Below the pieces are notes generated by a model. The model made no database searches. It was given only the letters and a program-made list of their open reading frames with translations, and was not told the DNA's origin. The position numbers and the translations under genes are program-made. From Moheibacter sediminis (GTDB lineage: Bacteria > Bacteroidota > Bacteroidia > Flavobacteriales > Weeksellaceae), in contig NZ_FWXS01000001.1 of assembly GCF_900176425.1 (NCBI RefSeq), positions 124,001 to 188,000 on the forward strand: a DNA stretch of 64,000 bases, given 5' to 3'. Positions 8,531 to 17,775 of this stretch are shown one piece after another; position 1 is the stretch's first letter; every line of letters starts with the position of its first letter.

Positions 8531-8809
8531 ATGTCAGAAATTACAATTAAACCATTGGCAGACAGAGTAGTGGTTGCGCCTTCACCGGCTGAAACACAAA
8601 CTGCATCAGGAATTATCATTCCGGATACTGCAAAAGAAAAACCACAGCAAGGAGTTGTTGTCGCTGCAGGTGCCGGTAAACCGGATGAGCCTATGACTGT
8701 AAAAGTAGGAGATAAAGTTCTTTATGGTAAATACTCAGGAACTGAATTGAAATGGGAAGGAAAAGATTATCTTATCATGAGAGAATCTGACATCCTTGCA
8801 ATAGTTTAA
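8531..8809 (+). CDS. groES: Co-chaperonin GroES
   Basis: 92 residues, typical. It is the heptameric lid of the GroEL folding chamber. Family motifs are [10 protein letters not shown] at the N-terminus, the mobile loop (about 17-33, containing [11 protein letters not shown]), the roof region and the C-terminal [16 protein letters not shown]...[13 protein letters not shown]. The ATG at 8531 lies in an A-rich leader with no Shine-Dalgarno site. groEL follows after 95 bases, so the pair is one operon, driven by the unusual dyad-containing region upstream. Confidence 0.97.
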   Translation: MSEITIKPLADRVVVAPSPAETQTASGIIIPDTAKEKPQQGVVVAAGAGKPDEPMTVKVGDKVLYGKYSGTELKWEGKDYLIMRESDILAIV

Positions 8810-8840
8810 AATATTTCGTTTCAGGTTCCAGGTTTCATGT

Positions 8841-8877
8841 TCAAAGTTTCCTGCCCTGATTTAACGTTAAACTTTGA
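8841..8877. repeat. Hairpin and degenerate short repeats between groES and groEL
   Basis: TCAAAGTTT (8841-8849) and AAACTTTGA (8869-8877) form a 9-bp stem with a 19-base loop that itself holds the palindrome TAACGTTA (8862-8869). Just upstream the sequence repeats CAGGTT/CAGGTTTCA units. Similar GTTTCAGGTTTCA-type runs are found between genes in flavobacterial genomes. The hairpin sits inside the operon, 28 bases before the groEL ATG. Confidence 0.45.
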
Positions 8878-8901
8878 GCTTCAAATAATAAACATTCATA
8901 A

Positions 8902-10533
<1,632 letters not shown>

Positions 10534-10567
10534 TTCTTTAATTAGAATTAGATCTATACAAATTTAG

Positions 10568-10596
10568 AAGCGGGCAGAAATGTCCGCTTTCTTATT
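10568..10596 (+). terminator. Terminator of the groESL operon
   Basis: AAGCGGGC (10568-10575) pairs with GTCCGCTT (10582-10589), one G-U pair, around the loop AGAAAT. TCTTATTT follows on the plus strand. Confidence 0.75.
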
Positions 10597-10630
10597 TCAG
10601 GAAATTGGTTCAGAAGTAGAATGTTAATGC

Positions 10631-12043
10631 TTACTCTAAACCGTCTGGACGAGAATACAAATTGACAAAAACACCTAGTTGTGAAAAAGACTTTTCGAGT
10701 TTCCATGTATTTCTCAAGGTATTGATGTCTTCATCAGACGTTTCATTCTCTATGTTGGAAAGGATCACATATTTATTTTTAGAAAGATCCAATTTAGAAT
10801 ATTTAGTTAAAGGAGCAGTTTTTAAATCGATATATTGAGGCTCGTTAAGATTTAAATTAGTACCCACCTCAGTTTTGTCCAATTCTCTTTCCAAAACATA
10901 GTCCTGCATCTTGTTTTTCAATGGAAAATAATGGAGGTAGGCAAAGGTTGTATCCCAAGCTTGTGAAATTGTCGCAGGCCAGATCCACAAATGACCTGTA
11001 AGAAATCCGATTGCTGCAATGGTCAACAATGCTTTTTTCCATAAATGCTTTTTGACAAAACCAAATACCAAATTCAAAAAAAACAAAGTAGCTATCAAAA
11101 AGCAAATCATATAATAACGAGGTCCCACAGGATTTGTCATAACTATAAACAGTCCGCTGAAAACACAAAAAAATACAGAAAAAGTGATTATTAGTCTTTT
11201 ATTTTCATTTGAAATTCTAACCCATTTTTCGCTTTTGAATAGTTTTAAAATTAAAAACCCCAAGGGTAAAAATAAAAAGATGCGACCCGTTTCCAGAAAT
11301 CCTTTTCCGATTGCAGCAGTATTTTTGACCATTTGAAAAATACCGGATATTTGTCTGTGTTGATGTCCCGGTGCTTTTAAAAACCATCCTAGGACAGATT
11401 GCTGATAGGTGAGGAATAATGTAAATATAATCAAAGGCGGAAGGTAAGAAGTCCATAAAAATTTCTGCCTATCTTCTTTTAATTTAAAGTAATAATACAA
11501 AAAATCGATGAGCAACAATGAAACAAAAATGCTGCTTCCTCTAAGATTGGAAAACAATACTCCTGTTAATGCAATTGTATAAATTATTCTTTGGTTCTTA
11601 TAAATTGAATTCAATCCCAACAATGTAAAAAACAGTAACATAATATCATTGTTTATAATTGTGGTTTGAGTAAGTAAGGCAGGTTCGATCAAAACCAGAA
11701 TTAACGCCCAATAAGGAACGCTTTCATTCTTATTAGATACAATAAAACGAATCAGCTGCCAAAATGCAGCGATATTAAAAACCAATAATAAAAACCGGCT
11801 GATTGCTATGGTTCGTCCCCCTATTTTCCAACTCAACGCAAGAAGAGATTCCCATAAAGGCGGATGTCCGGAATTAAATTCCGTAGGGACTACAAATTGA
11901 GAAAAATTATTATTATACAACCATGTTGCCCTTACAGATTTTGAAACAGCATCCCAAAAAAAAGGAACTTTCATTGTGACAAGATAAAGTACAATTAAAA
12001 AAACGGTAGAACCGATTAAGAGTAACTTATGCTGTCTTTCCAT
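10631..12043 (-). CDS. GT-C family glycosyltransferase (PMT/ArnT-like membrane protein)
   Basis: 470 residues with about ten hydrophobic helices between residues 5 and 350 and a soluble C-terminal part of about 100 residues. The first extramembrane loop contains an acidic residue after aromatic residues (PFFWDAVSK). The next loop contains FNSGHPPLWE, which is the arrangement of GT-C enzymes such as protein O-mannosyltransferases and ArnT (PF13231/PF02366 type). These use a polyprenyl-phosphate sugar donor at the periplasmic face. Acceptor unknown; O-glycosylation of secreted proteins or lipid modification are both possible. The ATG at 12043 is two bases from the ychF stop, so it may be read from the ychF promoter. 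Confidence 0.75.
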   Translation of the reverse strand: MERQHKLLLIGSTVFLIVLYLVTMKVPFFWDAVSKSVRATWLYNNNFSQFVVPTEFNSGHPPLWESLLALSWKIGGRTIAISRFLLLVFNIAAFWQLIRFIVSNKNESVPYWALILVLIEPALLTQTTIINNDIMLLFFTLLGLNSIYKNQRIIYTIALTGVLFSNLRGSSIFVSLLLIDFLYYYFKLKEDRQKFLWTSYLPPLIIFTLFLTYQQSVLGWFLKAPGHQHRQISGIFQMVKNTAAIGKGFLETGRIFLFLPLGFLILKLFKSEKWVRISNENKRLIITFSVFFCVFSGLFIVMTNPVGPRYYMICFLIATLFFLNLVFGFVKKHLWKKALLTIAAIGFLTGHLWIWPATISQAWDTTFAYLHYFPLKNKMQDYVLERELDKTEVGTNLNLNEPQYIDLKTAPLTKYSKLDLSKNKYVILSNIENETSDEDINTLRNTWKLEKSFSQLGVFVNLYSRPDGLE

Positions 12044-12045
12044 AA

Positions 12046-13137
12046 TTAAACGTTAAATAAGAAATGCATCACATCACCATCTTGTACGATGTAGCTTTTT
12101 CCTTCAACGCCCAATTTCCCTGCTTCGCGGCATTTCGATTCCGAACCATAGGTCACGAAATCATCAAATTTAATTACCTCCGCACGGATGAATCCTTTCT
12201 CAAAATCAGTATGAATTACCCCTGCAGCCTGAGGACCTGTAAATCCTTGCTTGATAGTCCACGCACGAACTTCTTTCACACCTGCCGTGAAATAAGTCTG
12301 AAGGTTCAGCAAATTATAAGCAGAGCGGATCAATCGGTTCACGCCCGGTTCATCCAATCCCATTTCTTCCAAAAACAATTGACGCTCTTCGAACGTTTCC
12401 AGTTCCGTGATGTCAGCTTCAATTTGCGCTGCCAAAACCAAAACCTCAGCATCCTCATTTTTTACCGCTTCCTTCACTGCGTCCACATGCGCATTTCCAT
12501 TCTTCACAGAACTTTCATCTACATTACACAAGTATAAAACAGGCTTGAAAGTGATTAATTGTAAATCAGAAACTATCTCTTTTTCATCATCAGAAAAATC
12601 CATTTCACGCACATTTTTTCCTTGCTCCAAATGTTTTTGGATTTGAGTCAAAATATCAAGAATTTCGATTTCTTTTTTATCACCAACTCTCGCTGCTTTC
12701 TTAGATTTTTCCATGCGTTTTTCAACCGTTTCCAAATCTTTCAATTGCAATTCGATATCAATCGTTTCCTTGTCACGGATTGGGTTGATAGAACCATCAA
12801 CGTGTGTGATGTTTTCATTTTCGAAACAACGCAAAACGTGGATGATGGCATTACACTCACGGATGTTCCCAAGAAACTGATTTCCCAGACCTTCACCCTT
12901 GCTTGCACCTTTTACCAGCCCCGCAATGTCCACAATTTCTACAACCGCAGGCACCACACGTTCCGGATTCACCAGTTCCTCCAATTTGTACAAACGAGGA
13001 TCAGGAACAGAAACCGTTCCCACATTTGGTTCGATGGTACAAAACGGATAATTAGCCGATTGAGCCTTAGCATTAGACAAACAGTTAAAAAGCGTTGATT
13101 TCCCAACATTCGGCAACCCGACAATTCCACATTTCAT
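12046..13137 (-). CDS. ychF: Obg-family ATPase YchF (OLA1 homologue)
   Basis: 363 residues, standard. P-loop GLPNVGKST (7-15 region), switch DIAGLVKGASKGEGLGNQFL, and the guanine-specificity motif replaced by NVDE (205-208). The last change is the hallmark by which this P-loop family prefers ATP to GTP. A coiled-coil insert lies at about 130-180 and a TGS domain from about 280 to the end (LQTYFTAGVKEVRAWTI...YIVQDGDVMHFLFNV). YchF binds ribosomes and is linked to oxidative-stress response in other bacteria. A TATCTTTG promoter element lies 28 bases upstream of the ATG. Confidence 0.96.
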   Translation of the reverse strand: MKCGIVGLPNVGKSTLFNCLSNAKAQSANYPFCTIEPNVGTVSVPDPRLYKLEELVNPERVVPAVVEIVDIAGLVKGASKGEGLGNQFLGNIRECNAIIHVLRCFENENITHVDGSINPIRDKETIDIELQLKDLETVEKRMEKSKKAARVGDKKEIEILDILTQIQKHLEQGKNVREMDFSDDEKEIVSDLQLITFKPVLYLCNVDESSVKNGNAHVDAVKEAVKNEDAEVLVLAAQIEADITELETFEERQLFLEEMGLDEPGVNRLIRSAYNLLNLQTYFTAGVKEVRAWTIKQGFTGPQAAGVIHTDFEKGFIRAEVIKFDDFVTYGSESKCREAGKLGVEGKSYIVQDGDVMHFLFNV

Positions 13138-13164
13138 AATTCTGTGATTCTAAAAAATTTCGTG

Positions 13165-13172
13165 CAAAGATA
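13165..13172 (-). promoter_or_regulatory. Promoter -7 element TATCTTTG for ychF
   Basis: On the minus strand TATCTTTG followed by CACG matches the Bacteroidota -7 consensus TAnnTTTG. It lies 28 bases before the ychF ATG. No TTG is found at the usual 19-base distance. Confidence 0.55.
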
Positions 13173-13229
13173 AGGTTTAGTTCGCAAAGTTTTTAAAGTT
13201 AGTCAAAGCGAAAAGATTTGAAAATTAAT

Positions 13230-13410
13230 TTATTGTCAATCTGAATTTGTAGAAGATGGGCGCGTAACGTTGCGACTCCAATTAAATTATAAATTTAGCA
13301 TTCCGTGCAACGGCAACAGGTTATCGGCACTCACATTTCCGTTTTAACGGAAAAAGTTCAAATAAAAGCCTCTATCCTTCACTCGGGATTCGTTTTTTTA
13401 ATTAGGGGTT
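13230..13410 (-). other. Structured intergenic element between radA and ychF, possible ncRNA
   Basis: No ORF of note. The stretch is richer in G+C than other gaps and contains a perfect 18-bp palindrome TTTCCGTTTTAACGGAAA (13336-13353), an imperfect one CGTAACGTTGCG (13263-13274) and, on the minus strand, ATCCCGAGTGAAGGATAG followed by AGGCTTTT. The last segment resembles recurrent flavobacterial intergenic sequences of the form CCCGAG/CGGGATAG...GCGGAAAGCC, which may represent a structured RNA. The family assignment is from memory only. It lies just downstream of the radA stop on that gene's strand, so it could also act in its 3' end. Confidence 0.35.
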
Positions 13411-13431
13411 TAAATTAAACATTACGAAAAA

Positions 13432-14787
13432 TTAAAACAAAATCTTAATCAAATCACCGACTTTCGCGACGGTTTCCACTCGGATTTGATAATCAGAAGT
13501 TTTAATTTTATTGTATTTCGAAACAAAAATCACGTCATATCCCAATTTCTCTGCTTCTAAAATTCTTTGCTCCACACGGTTGACCGCACGGATTTCACCG
13601 CTCAAACCAACTTCACCTGCAAAACAACAATTATCAGGCAATGAAACATCCATATTTGAGGAAAGAATTGCACAAATCACAGCTAAATCAATTGCCGGAT
13701 CATCAACTCGAATTCCGCCAGTTATATTTAAAAAAACATCTTTGGAACCCAATTGAAATCCGGCACGTTTTTCCAAAACCGCCAAAAGCATATTGAGTCT
13801 TTTGGCATCAAAACCCGTCGCAGAGCGTTGAGGTGTCCCATATACTGCCGAACTTACCAAAGCCTGAATTTCAATCAGCATCGGACGAATTCCTTCCAAA
13901 GTCGCAGCAATTGCATTTCCACTAAGCGATTCATCCTTTTTCGAAATCAAAATTTCCGATGGATTTTTCACTTCCCGCAATCCGCTTCCCTGCATTTCAT
14001 AAATTCCGATTTCTGCAGTAGATCCGAATCGGTTTTTATTCGCACGTAAAATTCTGTAAATGTGATTTCTATCGCCTTCAAATTGTAAAACCACATCGAC
14101 CATGTGTTCCAAAATTTTAGGTCCGGCGATGACTCCTTCTTTGGTAATATGTCCGATCAAAACCACAGGAACATTCGTTTCTTTGGCATAACGAATTAGT
14201 TCAGAAGTACATTCGCGAATCTGTGAAATGCTTCCAGGCGAGGCTTCCACATATTTTGTGTGCAAGGTTTGAACAGAATCGACGATAATGAGTTGAGGTT
14301 CGATTTCCTGTGCATGTTTAAATATTTTCTGGGTATTGGTTTCGGTCAAAATGAAACATTGATCGGATTGAATTCCGATTCTCTCAGCACGCAATTTGAT
14401 TTGCGAAGCGCTTTCTTCGCCCGAAACATATAAAACTTTGGTCTGCGTCAAATGCAAAGCCACTTGTAGCATCAAAGTAGATTTTCCAACCCCAGGTTCT
14501 CCACCGACCAAAACGACCGAACCGTTTACAATTCCACCGCCTAAGACGCGGTTGAGTTCATCATTCAAAGCATTAATTCTCGTTTCACCGATTTCCGAAA
14601 CGTCTTTTATGTTTTGAATGGTGATGGTTTTTTCTTTGTCAGTTTTCCACGGTTTTTTTTCTTCTGCTTTGTCGATTACTTCTTCCACAATGGTGTTCCA
14701 TTCGCCACAGGCTTTGCATTGACCCATCCATTGGCTGGTTTGGGTGCCGCAGTTTTGACAGAAAAAAGAGGTTTTTGTTTTGGACAT
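13432..14787 (-). CDS. radA: DNA repair protein RadA
   Basis: 451 residues, typical. RadA is a RecA-like hexameric branch-migration helicase that extends D-loops. It has an N-terminal C4 zinc finger (Cys10, Cys13, Cys24, Cys27), Walker A GGEPGVGKST (95-104), Walker B LIIVDSVQT, and the RadA-specific KNRFG motif (251-255). The C-terminal Lon-protease-like domain (from about 290) includes GGIRVDDPAIDLAVICAILSS without being a protease. It is the last gene of the minus-strand run that begins with panC, starting eight bases after the stop of the DUF gene. Confidence 0.96.
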   Translation of the reverse strand: MSKTKTSFFCQNCGTQTSQWMGQCKACGEWNTIVEEVIDKAEEKKPWKTDKEKTITIQNIKDVSEIGETRINALNDELNRVLGGGIVNGSVVLVGGEPGVGKSTLMLQVALHLTQTKVLYVSGEESASQIKLRAERIGIQSDQCFILTETNTQKIFKHAQEIEPQLIIVDSVQTLHTKYVEASPGSISQIRECTSELIRYAKETNVPVVLIGHITKEGVIAGPKILEHMVDVVLQFEGDRNHIYRILRANKNRFGSTAEIGIYEMQGSGLREVKNPSEILISKKDESLSGNAIAATLEGIRPMLIEIQALVSSAVYGTPQRSATGFDAKRLNMLLAVLEKRAGFQLGSKDVFLNITGGIRVDDPAIDLAVICAILSSNMDVSLPDNCCFAGEVGLSGEIRAVNRVEQRILEAEKLGYDVIFVSKYNKIKTSDYQIRVETVAKVGDLIKILF

Positions 14788-14795
14788 TTTGATTA

Positions 14796-15425
14796 TTATT
14801 TTAGCAAACCGTTGGCTCTAATTTGTTTAACTATTTTTTCGATTTCATCCGGAATGGTTCCGTCAATCAACCAGTGAATATTAAATCCGTTATCGATGGC
14901 TGTTTTTTGAAGGTTTGAATTTTCTAATATTAAATTTCCAATTTCTTCCAGATCATCTTTGAATTCAAGAAAATAATCTTCGTGAAGTTTTTTAATTAAA
15001 ATTAAAATTTTAAACATTCTCGCCATTATTCCTATATAGAATTTTCGGGATTTTTGATAATTGAATGAGCTGAGCTTTTGTTTGTTTCTTTCCAAAATTT
15101 CTTTGATGATATAAAGATTGAGTGAAATTTCGCCTAATTTATCCTTTGTTGTAAAAACATGTTCATTGATTTCACCGCTCATAGAACGGATTTCAACATT
15201 CAAATAATCTGGCGTATAAAAATTTTTGGAAACTCGTTCGATTAATTTACTCAATCTTTCTTTGGTTTTTTCTCTCTCTTCTTCCACAGTAGAATCACTC
15301 ACCAATTCGAATAAGAGACGGTTTGCCAATGGTATGTCTTTTTTGAGTAAGCGTAATATCAACCGGTCTTTTTCTATCGATGGAAGTTCACTGATTGCTT
15401 CCTTGAATTCTTTGGGGAATGTCAT
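14796..15425 (-). CDS. Conserved hypothetical protein in the pan-radA operon
   Basis: 209 residues from the ATG at 15425. A TTG six codons upstream is also open but less likely. The protein is Lys/Glu/Leu-rich and nearly all helical, with no signal peptide and no clear membrane segment. The start MTFPKEFKEAISELPSIEKDRL and the segment RLLKKDIPLANRLLFELV look like a HEAT- or deoxyhypusine-hydroxylase-like helical repeat, but I do not recognise a named family. It sits between the LPG-synthase-like gene (25 bases upstream) and radA (8 bases downstream), clearly in one operon. A cytoplasmic role is likely; nothing more can be said. Confidence 0.75.
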   Translation of the reverse strand: MTFPKEFKEAISELPSIEKDRLILRLLKKDIPLANRLLFELVSDSTVEEEREKTKERLSKLIERVSKNFYTPDYLNVEIRSMSGEINEHVFTTKDKLGEISLNLYIIKEILERNKQKLSSFNYQKSRKFYIGIMARMFKILILIKKLHEDYFLEFKDDLEEIGNLILENSNLQKTAIDNGFNIHWLIDGTIPDEIEKIVKQIRANGLLK

Positions 15426-15450
15426 TTTTTGAATTAAGTTCAATCCAAAA

Positions 15451-16440
15451 TTAAGCCTTTTTTGGGGAAGTTTTAGAGATGTATAAAATTGAAATCAACC
15501 CAAAAATCAAAATTGAAATGATTTGAGCGAAATAAAGAATGAGTCCGAAGTAATTTCCGACCGCTTTTCCTTCTTCTGCGGTTTGTCCGTGCGACAAATA
15601 AATCGCGGCAAAAGCCATACTCATTACGTACGGATAACCCAGCCCGCCGACAGCAGGCAAAATCATGCCCAATGCACCGGAAACGATTAGAAAAAATCCT
15701 TCTCCCAAACCAAAATGTTCGGTCGCCGGAAATGCAAATAAAACCAAATAAGTCATCAGAAAATAACAAATCCAAATTCCAACGGAATAAGCGACAAATA
15801 ATGTTCTTTGCTTTAATTGAAGGATGGATTTGAATCCGATCCAGATTCCTTTTAAAAATTCAATTCCCCTTTGATAAATTTTTAAATTCCTGATTCTGTT
15901 ACGAATGAGAAAAAAAATGAAGCCAGCTAAAACAAAAATTCCAATCAAAATCAAAAGTCTTCCAACAGGAAATTTTTCTCCCATCGAAAAGAAAGAAAAT
16001 AGTGTTTTTGAATTAAAAATGAATGTCAAAAGAGAAAACAATCCTAAAAACAAAAGGTCAATGACTCTTTCCAAAACAATTGTTCCGAGTGATTTATCTG
16101 CAGGAACTTTTTCCATTTTGTAAAGGGAAGTGGCGCGTGCAATTTCTCCGCTTCGCGGAATCGTTAAATTCATAAAATAGGCAAATGAAATTGCCCAAAA
16201 TCCGCTTTGTGTTTTGATGGGATGACCAATGGGTTCCAAAAGCAATTTCCATCTTGCGGCTCTGAGCCAATACGAAACGATACTCAAAATCATAGAAGCA
16301 ATTATCCAAAAATAACTGGCTTCTTTGGCAGCTTCTTTGAGCACGCCAAAATCGGTTGCTTTTATGGTAAGTCCTATGAATAATCCGGCAAGCGCGATGG
16401 CTATAATTGTAAAAATGAGCTGACCGGTTTGAACTTTCAT
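15451..16440 (-). CDS. LPG synthase-like transmembrane protein (YbhN/PF03706)
   Basis: 329 residues with about eight transmembrane helices. The family resembles the flippase half of MprF (lysylphosphatidylglycerol synthase TM region, PF03706). Conserved-looking features are YWLRAARWKLLLEPIG, the NLTIPRSGEIARATSLYKMEKV segment and the GGLGYPYVMSM loop. There is no aminoacyl-transfer domain, so it would act as a membrane lipid translocase or unknown transporter rather than an LPG synthase. Its ATG overlaps the panD stop by one base (TGATG), indicating translational coupling in the panC-panD operon. Confidence 0.85.
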   Translation of the reverse strand: MKVQTGQLIFTIIAIALAGLFIGLTIKATDFGVLKEAAKEASYFWIIASMILSIVSYWLRAARWKLLLEPIGHPIKTQSGFWAISFAYFMNLTIPRSGEIARATSLYKMEKVPADKSLGTIVLERVIDLLFLGLFSLLTFIFNSKTLFSFFSMGEKFPVGRLLILIGIFVLAGFIFFLIRNRIRNLKIYQRGIEFLKGIWIGFKSILQLKQRTLFVAYSVGIWICYFLMTYLVLFAFPATEHFGLGEGFFLIVSGALGMILPAVGGLGYPYVMSMAFAAIYLSHGQTAEEGKAVGNYFGLILYFAQIISILIFGLISILYISKTSPKKA

Positions 16441-16790
16441 CAGTTCAGAAGATTGGTCTCTTCATTTGGAAACACAATCGTCGGCGGGTAATTTTTAGCT
16501 TGTTCTATATTAACCAATCCGTACGCAATGACGATAATTTGGTCTCCGACCTGAACTCTTCTAGCAGCAGGGCCGTTGAGTGTGATTTCGCCTGAACCTC
16601 TTTTCCCTTCTATGATATATGTTTCAAAACGTTCTCCGTTTTGGATATTTACAATCTGTACTTTTTCGCCCACAATCATTTTTGCGGCATCGATCAAATC
16701 TTCATCAATGGTAATGCTCCCGATGTAATTCAGCTCAGCACCTGTAACCTTGATACGGTGCAATTTGGAACGGACAATTTCTATCATCAT
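16440..16790 (-). CDS. panD: Aspartate 1-decarboxylase precursor
   Basis: 116 residues. It makes beta-alanine from L-aspartate for pantothenate. The proenzyme self-cleaves between Gly24 and Ser25 to give the pyruvoyl cofactor, and the YIGSITID motif places exactly Gly24-Ser25 here when the first ATG at 16790 is used. Other family residues are KLHRIKVTGAELNY at the N-terminus, Tyr58-region TYIIEG and the GPAARRVQVGD loop. It lies 37 bases after panC and overlaps the next gene by one base. Both committed beta-alanine and pantothenate steps are thus encoded together. Confidence 0.96.
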   Translation of the reverse strand: MMIEIVRSKLHRIKVTGAELNYIGSITIDEDLIDAAKMIVGEKVQIVNIQNGERFETYIIEGKRGSGEITLNGPAARRVQVGDQIIVIAYGLVNIEQAKNYPPTIVFPNEETNLLN

Positions 16791-16827
16791 AACGGCTGCA
16801 AAGTTAAGCAGATTTAGGGAAATGGAA

Positions 16828-17670
16828 TTAATTTAATGATATATTGTCGATTAAGCGGATTTCTCCGGCAAAAACAGCGATGAAACCACGTAGATTTTTA
16901 TGATTTTCCTTTTCTGAAGCAGGAGCAAGTGTTTTTTCCTCTGCAATTTCGAAATATTCCAATTCCAATTTTGTTTGGTTAAATTTTTCTTGGACGAAAT
17001 TTTTCGTTTCTGCAATCGAATTTAATTTCAGAAATTCTTTAGCCTCGGATAAAATCTGATAAATTTTTGGAGATTCCTTGCGCATTTCCTTTGTAAGACG
17101 CATATTTCGGGAACTCATTGCCAATCCGTCATTTTCTCTCATAATCGAAACAGGAACGATTTGAACGTTTAAATTTAATTTTTTAACCAATTCCTGAATG
17201 ATCCTCAACTGCTGAAAATCCTTTTCTCCAAAATAAGCTTTGTCTGGTTCAATGATTTCAAAAAAACGATTGACAACTGTGGCTACACCGTCAAAATGAC
17301 CCGGACGAAATTTGCCTTCCATTTGGTGTTCAATTCCATCAAAGGAAAAAATTTCAGATTTTTCACCTTCGGGATAAATATCTTCGACTTTCGGAAAAAA
17401 AATTGCATCACAACCTGAATTTTTTAGAATTTCGATGTCGGCTTCTTCAGTTCGCGGATATTTTTTTAAATCTTCTTTATTATTGAATTGAGTTGGATTT
17501 ACAAATATGGATACGATTGTAAAATCATTTTGTTCTACAGAATCTTTAACCAAAGAAATATGACCGTCGTGAAGCGCGCCCATGGTCGGCACAAATCCAA
17601 TTTTGTTGTGCAGATTCTTTTGGTTTTGAATCAAAGATTGAAGTTCGCCAAGGCTTTTTATAAGAATCAT
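16828..17670 (-). CDS. panC: Pantothenate synthetase
   Basis: 280 residues, usual. It condenses pantoate and beta-alanine with ATP. Family motifs: FVPTMGALHDGHISLV (HIGH-like His34-Asp-Gly-His37), SIFVNPTQF, RPGHFDGVATVV, YFGEKDFQQL and the KMSKS-like MSSRNMRLT loop. First gene of the panC-panD-LPG-synthase-like-DUF-radA run. It is divergent from the GT5-like gene, with about 105 bp between starts. Confidence 0.96.
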   Translation of the reverse strand: MILIKSLGELQSLIQNQKNLHNKIGFVPTMGALHDGHISLVKDSVEQNDFTIVSIFVNPTQFNNKEDLKKYPRTEEADIEILKNSGCDAIFFPKVEDIYPEGEKSEIFSFDGIEHQMEGKFRPGHFDGVATVVNRFFEIIEPDKAYFGEKDFQQLRIIQELVKKLNLNVQIVPVSIMRENDGLAMSSRNMRLTKEMRKESPKIYQILSEAKEFLKLNSIAETKNFVQEKFNQTKLELEYFEIAEEKTLAPASEKENHKNLRGFIAVFAGEIRLIDNISLN

Positions 17671-17698
17671 TTATTGTTAATATAAATATAAAAGAAGG

Positions 17699-17706
17699 CA
17701 AAAATA
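17699..17706 (-). promoter_or_regulatory. Candidate panC promoter element TATTTTTG
   Basis: The minus strand reads TATTTTTG, matching TAnnTTTG, 29 bases upstream of the panC ATG. The upstream TTTG at 17722-17719 is closer (12 bases) than usual, so the assignment is tentative. Between it and the divergent element lies TCCG-N8-CGGA (17714-17729). Confidence 0.35.
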
Positions 17707-17738
17707 ACACACCTCCGACAAATTACGGAGAAATTTTG

Positions 17739-17746
17739 TATCTTTG
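17739..17746 (+). promoter_or_regulatory. Promoter -7 element TATCTTTG of the GT5-like gene
   Basis: TATCTTTG followed by TGCAC is an exact match to the Bacteroidota -7 consensus. It overlaps the in-frame GTG at 17746, so that codon would lie at or upstream of the transcript start, which fixes the ATG at 17776 as the real start. Confidence 0.6.
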
Positions 17747-17775
17747 TGCACTATTTCAAGCAATTAATTATATCT

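Noticed and set aside
12064-13098. Plus-strand ORFs of 157, 79 and 158 codons
   Set aside because: All lie antisense to ychF, whose frame is certain; Phe/Cys/Arg-rich translations are typical of shadow frames.
17746-17775. GTG start for the GT5-like protein
   Set aside because: The GTG overlaps the TATCTTTG promoter element, so it is at or before the transcript start; ATG 17776 gives the family N-terminus.
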